64,000 bases of DNA, from the NCBI GenBank assembly GCA_034769895.1, contig CM068367.1:710172196-710236195 (forward strand), read 5' to 3'. Positions within the stretch are counted from its first letter, which is position 1. The number at the start of each line of letters is the position of its first letter. Positions 57,602 through 64,000 of the stretch are shown piece after piece. The position numbers and the translations under genes were made by a program. The stretch comes from Magicicada septendecula. Taxonomy: Eukaryota; Arthropoda; Insecta; Hemiptera; Cicadidae. The notes under the pieces are model-generated. The model was not told the origin of the DNA. It did not search any database and saw nothing but the letters and a program-made list of their open reading frames with translations.

Positions 57602-60600
57602 ATATGTAACAATTAAATTTGGGTACTTCCTTTATTCTTAAAGCCCCTCGTTGGGTTCGTCAATATGTAACGTATTAAACGAGGTCGTACCTGTTGAAAT
57701 GTATCACAATTGTTTATTTTGTGTGTTAGTGTGAATGTAGTGTGTTTGCCTCACACTGGTTGTTACATAAATCGACGTCACTACTGGAGTCCGTAGCGTT
57801 GTCAATGTTACCAGTACAACCTACCTGTTAATTCATAGGGATTGCTATTCCCGGGTGGCGCCAAATTGTTTCTGTTAAAACAATTAAAATATTTAATTTC
57901 TAAGATAATACGTGATATGAGCATGGACAGCTGTGACGTTCGAATTGTTCCCGCTGCTACACAGGTTGTCGACTCGGCCACTCGTGATGAGCGCTAGTTG
58001 GCTGTTGCTTAAAACTTCGCTAACACACATATATTCTACAAAAATCATATGAAATAACAAGATAGTAATGTTCTGTACTGCGTTTTTTAATACAAATTTA
58101 ATTATAAATAAATATGACAAATGAATCATAGATAATTTTATAATACTATGCTCCGGCTTAGAGCTTGAAACACAAAATATCCCAGAGTTGGCAAAATTGA
58201 TTTCAAAACATTATCGTTCAGTCACTTTTAATAAATTACTATGTTTTTAAAATCTGGAGTTCTTTTGATCATGAAAATAGACATAAACGTTGGTTACATC
58301 AAAAAAGTACACTACCATACCTTATACGTACTTAGGATTTATAATGTGTTTGTACAATTTGTTCGGTAGTGTCGTATTTCTGTTACAGTAGTTGTGTTCA
58401 CAAGTAAGGTTATCTATATAGTCTAATAAAATGTTTTTTATGTAAGTAAATTATGCCTTTACCTTTGAAAGAAAATACTACTTTTTAAATAGTGAGAAAT
58501 TTTATCAATTGAAAATAATTTAAGTAATTTAGGGTTTTGGGAATAAGGAAGTTATTCGGTACTTATCAGTTCGTCTCACGTTGAAATGTCATCATCAGGA
58601 TAGGCGTATATTCTTTGAATTTGGGCCGGTTTTAAACTTCTAACATCTCCTTCATCTGGTCTTGGGTTTTTTCTTTAATTAATTTAGTTAATCTGGTTCC
58701 TGGACATCATGTATTCTTTATATATCGACGTCTCTTCAGATTGGGTCATCTTGGTTCACTGATTCGACTTTTATAACTGTTTAAATCAAAATTTTAATCG
58801 TTCCAATTTTGCGCGTCGCTTACCCACGCTTCGTTTTTTCAGAGTCTATATAATTTAACGGAAAATAAGCCCTCAACGTCTCGTTGTCATAGTAACCATA
58901 ATTCGATGATTGGTTAATTGCTCCTTTAAGACATTGTTAAAATATTTGAATTTTTATGCAAATTTATTAAGTATTTTCCTAATGATTTTATTCCCTTATA
59001 ATTCCTTTGGGATAATAAATGACATCACTATCATTTTTCTTTCCTTTCAAAGTTTACAATGATACCTCATAAGGTCATATTTTGTTATACATTAACTATA
59101 GTCTAATTATTTGACCTTTAACAAATAACATATTTTTCTTAAATTAAACTATTACAATGATATTTCTGTGTTAAAATAACTGATATTTAATTACTGTCCA
59201 TTCACTGGTCTTAGATTAGTAAGATTTCTTGTGGAAGTGATACAATTTACTTTTGAATGTCTTTGGCAGTTAAATGTCTTCATAGTCAAAATCAGCCATG
59301 ATTGTTTTTTAGTGTATTTCTTTTTAAATTACATTCTGAATTCAGCCTGATGGGCTTCACTTATTTATTTGTGTTTTAACTACTATTCAACCTACATTTT
59401 CATTACTCTTCATTTAAAAATATAATAATTAGGTTTATGGACTGTAGGTTCCTTTCAGCCATATTCCTCCTTTAACATTGAACCAACTATTCTTTACAAG
59501 TCATTAGTTATTACTAGTACTAACATTGATTTCTTTCTTGAGTTACAAACTAAAGTGATAAACATTGTCACTTTTCATAAAATTATGAAAGTTGATTCCC
59601 CTTTCAACATGGGGTGTTGTATTCTTTGCAATCTTAATTTTAATAACAAAACTTTAATTCTATTCTATCATGCCATGTTAACACAAGTTATTTGTCTGGG
59701 CCTTCTCCCTGAATAATATCACAAGCTTCCCTTATATTAATTTGGACTACTATTTCTAATTACTTCTAGATATATTACTATTTATAATATCACTCCAATC
59801 ATTGGTTGTTTATCAAGATTTCACAAAGTGTCTGCTTACTCATCATTCTATTTTGAATGTTTCACATACACCTTCACTATTTTTTAGGGCATTTACACTT
59901 CACTAAAGCACTTCACTTTGGTTCACTGTTTTGTATTTAGTGTTATTTAATGGGTAATCCCTATACTTTCTCCTACCATTTCTCACTATTTTGTTTTAGT
60001 ATGACATTTACTATTATCAACATTAGGTTAGCTGTGTTTTGTTAAATCTAACCTTTCTGACTGGGTTAGTGTACTTTTTCTATATTATTATATTTTACAA
60101 TTGTATTGTCTTTAAAATGGGTACATAGGTTAAGTTAATGATAATAATAACATTGGTTTCATTAATACATAATTATTCAAGGTTTATTGACCGTATTCTA
60201 TCTCTAAGCATACGATCTTTCCCTTTTATATATGTGTGTTAGTTTCCCCTTGGGTTTTATCTGTCTCCTCTTCATTCTTCCTCTTCTTCATCTTCTATAG
60301 TCTTCATCTTGGTTCGGTTCTCCTCTTCTTCTCTTCTGGTTTAAATTCTGTTCAATTGTAGGGATCTGTTCTCTTCTTCTGGTTCTTCTTTAGTTCTGTG
60401 TTCATCATTGTTTTGTCTATCATATTTTTTCTTAAGTATGTTACATGGTTCCCTTCTTTATGTTTAGGTTGTTGGCTCAATCACTTGGGTTGGGTAATAT
60501 CGTTGTACGTCGTGTCAAAGTATTTACATTTTAATCATTTTTTAAACATTTTATTTCATATGAAGTAATTTTATATCAAGAATTATCTTTTTTATCACTG

Positions 60601-62213
60601 GTATGGGATTTGGCTTAATTGTATCGTTACATAATGCCTCTTCTCTAAAATTGATCATTTTAATAAAATACTAGCATAGTTTTTTATGAAATTATCAGTT
60701 ATAGATAACTTTTTTCCTTTTCTCCCTTGTTTGTTTCTCCATTCTTCATTTATCATCTTACTTAATTCACTCCATTTTATTTGGGTCTGTTTTTATTTAT
60801 TTCCATTGGTGCATTTTCCCTCATACACAAATTTTTCCCTAACTTTTATATAGTAGTTGGTTTCTCCCATTACTACTCATTTTTCTGAGACTAGAGGCAC
60901 ATCTTCTCTACTCAGTTCATTGGATTGCTGGACTTTTCAACAGTCAATCTTAAATCTTTGTCAACTTGTGACTTAATAATAATAATAATATAATATAATA
61001 TACTTTGGGATTGTCCACCTTGTGGTTTGTTTTTAGATCACTTTGTCATTACTACTCATTCTTCCTTCCGCTATACCTTAACTATACACTATCATCTACT
61101 TATACACTATATTGAGAAATTTTATCTTTATTCATATGTTAATTTCATCATATCTCACTTTTCATTATTTTGTTTTCAATGCTCGTTGTGATCATTTTAA
61201 TTGTCTTAGACATTTTTTTTTTTTCTTAGTCATTTAGCAGAATTCTGCTTTAGCCATATCTGTATATTGGTTTTATACATAATCTCCCTCTCTCCTTGTA
61301 CCAGGTATAATTTTATTATTCTTTCTTATAATACTTTTGATTCAGTATAATTTCAAGTATTTATCTCAGTAATTTGAGCTTGATTTTATTTTTTGGTTCA
61401 TTTCATACTGTATTCAACGTCATTTTTGATAATTCTTTGGTAAGTTAATTGCCTTACCTTAAAGGAATGTTTGTAGCGTATTCCTTTTTAGTTATTTTTT
61501 GATTCAATTATAATTGTAAGTTTGTGCTTCTTACATTTTTATTACATAGGAATGTATGTAACTTATTCCTTATTATCACACTTTTTTACTTCATACTTCA
61601 TATATCAATTTTTTGTTATATTTTAAACTGATTTAAATTGAAAGGAATTTGTGTAACTGTTTCCTTTGTTTTTTTTTTCATTATTATAAAACTTTTTTAT
61701 TGTTCCGCATATATCATCTAAATAAGTTAGTAAGCTGCTCTTACAATCTCCTTTGGAATTTTGAAATCGGTTTCATTTCACAATGGTTTTATTCTTCTTC
61801 ATAAAACTTTTTTATTGAAGTTTGGTTATAAACTCCCTTGATTTTCCTTGTATTGATATTACTGATCTGGTAAGTATTATTACCATTGTCTTTTGTGATG
61901 ATATACGGTCTATTATGATACACATAATTGTTCTATTCATATCACTATAAACTGGACCTTGTTATTTATATTCTTGGTAAGTTGACTTCTCCTTTTCTTT
62001 CCTTTATTATTTCCTTCTCTTGTTCGACTCTTTGTTATTATGCACCTCTACTCCTTCAAGTGCTTGGTAGACACACTTATTCTGGATGACATTATTTTAA
62101 GTCTGTTCTAGTTTAATTTTTTCTTCTATTCCATTGGGTTGCTTGGTCAGTAACTTGAAGATCCGTCCCTTTTCTTGGTTTGTGGTATCTTCACTTAGTT
62201 TACCCATGGTCCA

Positions 62214-63652
62214 TCAGTCCCTCGGCCTAATGGTTCGGATAACTCTGGTGTGTAGAACTGTTTTCTTACTGGTGAAATAGGTCTCCTCCGTCTTGTACCA
62301 TAATTCCTCTAATACCATATGTTCTGTAGTCTTTATGTTTACCGCAAACATTTGATTATTTTGTCCATTAATCAGAGAAGTTAATTGTGCATCTCTCATT
62401 AATATTATTTTTGCTTTTTTATTTGGTATTTCCATTTCTGGTGTGCTCCAGTATTTTATTGACCTTCTTGATTTGTTATACTCTGTTTTGTCGTCAGTCA
62501 TTTCTATTTCTGGCATCTTCCATCTAAGTATTGATTTGTTGAATTTTTCATCCGCTGTTTGGTTCTGAATTCCTTTTATAATTTCCCTCAGAGTCCTCCT
62601 GCAATCTTTGTACTTTATTAATTTGCTTTGGTAGGTAATGGGCAAATTAAACACATCGATCAGTCCGTTCTTCATCATCTCCACTTCTTCTCGTGTTTTG
62701 ATGAGTTTCCTCTTATATACCTTTCTTAATTCCTCTGTTTTCTTATTCTTCTTAATGGTTCGATTCTTCTTCATACGACTGTTTACATCTATTTGTAGTC
62801 TTTGGTGCCTCTCCTCCAATTCCTTGACCATCTCCTTCTGTGTTATTTTCTGATTCCCCGGTTCCATGTTCTTATTCAACGTTTCTTTGATACCTTCAGG
62901 AGTGCTGTCTAGTGTTTCATTCAATTGTTTGAAATCACTAACTATTGTTTCTTGAAGTTGATTTACTGGGTAACTTGTTTCTTCCCATCTCTTATTCATC
63001 CCCGTTTTTGTCTGTTTGTCTTCTTCACGAAACTCTGCAAACATGAATCTCAATTCTTCTCTGTTCTTCTCACTTTCTTCCTCGATTTTCCTTTGGAGAA
63101 TATCATGATTAATTTCCATCTTTTTATTTACTATCTCCAGATCCCTTTTGATCTGTTTCTTCAGCTCTTCGCTCTTCTTTTCCAATGCCTCCTGACTTCT
63201 CTTCAAGTCTTCATGGTTGCTTTCTATTTTGTCATTCAGGATGTCCAGTTTTCCAATTTTTTATTCAACTCTTCCTTGTCGGATTCTAATTTTTTATTTA
63301 AATCTTCCTTGTCTCGTCTTCTCTCTTCCTTGTCTGACTCTAGTTTTTTATTTAAATCTTCATGGCTCCTGTTCATTTGTCCAAATTGTTCCATCATGAA
63401 CTTCATCATGCTATTTAAATTCGTTTCTTCTGTCGGTTTGACTGGTTGTTCAGTCACCATGACTTCTGCTTCTATTTCCGGTTCAGGTGGATTAGGATTT
63501 TCCATTTGGTCCTCCTGTAGGTTTTCTTCTGACAATTCTCCAGTCGTTTCCTCCACTTCTACTTCCTCAACTTCCTCCATTTCTTCTGGGTTTCCTTCTT
63601 GGTTTGGTGCTTCCTTCCCTTTGCGCCTCGTAACCATACCGTGTCTATTCAT
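62214..63652 (-). pseudogene. gag: Gag-position coiled-coil protein, frameshifted copy (unit 6)
   Basis: The N-terminal 134 residues read normally (63236-63652). Loss of one T in a T-run near 63250 then shifts the frame, ending after KKLENWTS. The rest is open as 330 codons (62214-63206), running through the ancestral A5 site into the old C-terminus without the frameshift of units 2-5. It ends a few codons early, at ...RTIRPRD, because of the local cluster of changes. A single-base lesion thus separates two long intact parts. I301-K region reads KKNKK where others have KKIKK. Confidence 0.75.
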
Positions 63653-63676
63653 GATCGCCGCTAGTTAGTCTTCCTA

Positions 63677-63694
63677 GCCCCACGTTGGGCGCCA
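63677..63694 (-). other. Primer binding site, tRNA-Lys(CUU), unit 6
   Basis: An exact 18-nt match, 3 nt from the LTR end that opens the partial seventh unit. Confidence 0.93.
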
Positions 63695-63697
63695 ATA

Positions 63698-64000
63698 TGT
63701 AACAATTAAATTTGGGTACTTCCTTTATTCTTAAAGCCCCTCGTTGGGTTCGTCAATATGTAACGTATTAAACGAGGTCGTACCTGTTGAAATGTATCAC
63801 AATTGTTTATTTTGTGTGTTAGTGTGAATGTAGTGTGTTTGCCTCACACTGGTTGTTACATAAATCGACGTCACTACTGGAGTCCGTAGCGTTGTCAATG
63901 TTACCAGTACAACCTACCTGTTAATTCATAGGGATTGCTATTCCCGGGTGGCGCCAAATTGTTTCTGTTAAAACAATTAAAATATTTAATTTCTAAGATA
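63698..64000 (-). mobile_element. LTR retrotransposon unit 7, partial LTR
   Basis: The first 303 bp of another unit (LTR outer end, both internal junction-like motifs and the hairpin) before the window ends. The array may end with this LTR or continue with more units. Confidence 0.85.

Larger units (their letters stand above)
51503..57604 (-). mobile_element. LTR retrotransposon unit 5
   Basis: The unit is 6102 bp, with Gag at 56273-57559 and non-coding body 51503-56103. It shares the central-group variants with units 3 and 4 but has ATATACC like the outer units. It is a somewhat earlier branch of the central group, or a conversion product. Confidence 0.85.
57605..63697 (-). mobile_element. 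LTR retrotransposon unit 6
   Basis: The unit is 6093 bp, with broken Gag at 62214-63652 and non-coding body 57605-62213. It shares ancestral states with unit 1 (A5 run, REIIKG codons, ATTACTACTCATTC near 61050) and has several private changes. One is a cluster near 62218-62232 (CCCTCGGCCTAATGG for TCCTCTGCCCTTATGG) that suggests conversion from a different copy. Confidence 0.85.
27096..64000 (-). mobile_element. Tandem array of a non-autonomous LTR retrotransposon (six full units and a partial seventh)
   Basis: The same unit of about 6.1 kb follows itself head to tail, with starts at 27096, 33198, 39294, 45399, 51503, 57605 and 63698. Unit lengths are 6102, 6096, 6105, 6104, 6102 and 6093. 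Every unit start is the dinucleotide TG, the complement of the LTR 3' end CA on the - strand. At each internal boundary it is preceded by 3 nt and an 18-nt match to the 3' end of tRNA-Lys(CUU). Neighbouring units therefore share single LTRs (LTR-internal-LTR-internal). Copies differ only by scattered substitutions and small indels, so the array formed or was homogenised recently. The right end is outside the window. Confidence 0.9.

Overview
The window is AT-rich eukaryotic DNA, almost certainly from an arthropod and most likely an insect. It holds no host gene that I can recognise. Everything readable is repetitive: a truncated non-LTR retrotransposon, a long complex satellite, and a tandem array of an LTR retrotransposon. 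The taxonomic call is an inference from the LINE protein fragment and the general repeat landscape; no marker gene is present.

Region 1 (1-488) is the 3' end of a LINE on the + strand, ending in a (TATG)n tail inserted in the satellite. Region 2 (489-27095) is a satellite built from diverged monomers of about 160 bp in at least two subfamilies. The monomers are interrupted in a fixed order by larger modules, named here A, A', B, C and D, which define higher-order repeats of about 2-3 kb. Modules A and B carry a short CA/ACAG microsatellite, a hairpin and, in B, a perfect 16-bp palindrome. The part 18886-21676 is inverted. A non-satellite insert at 22596-23685 contains a nearly pure 373-bp (TG)n tract.

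Region 3 (27096-64000) is six complete head-to-tail units of about 6.1 kb and the start of a seventh, running off the right edge. The unit is an LTR retrotransposon on the - strand. Each unit has an LTR terminus, then 3 nt, then an 18-nt primer binding site matching the 3' end of tRNA-Lys(CUU) exactly. A Gag-position ORF of about 484 codons follows 24 nt further on, encoding an acidic and coiled-coil protein. About 4.6 kb of each unit holds no recognisable gene. No protease, reverse transcriptase, RNase H or integrase is present, so the element is non-autonomous, resembling the gag-only class described in plants as TR-GAG. Neighbouring units share one LTR each. All six complete units have a damaged Gag frame, with different lesions at the ends and in the middle of the array.

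The most interesting points are: a gag-only LTR element that has become a macrosatellite; three successive LTR-end/primer-site-like junctions nested in its LTR; a trio of 21-bp dyads in its non-coding part; the exact array/satellite junction beside a palindrome; and a short inserted module with 13-bp flanking duplications carried through satellite amplification.
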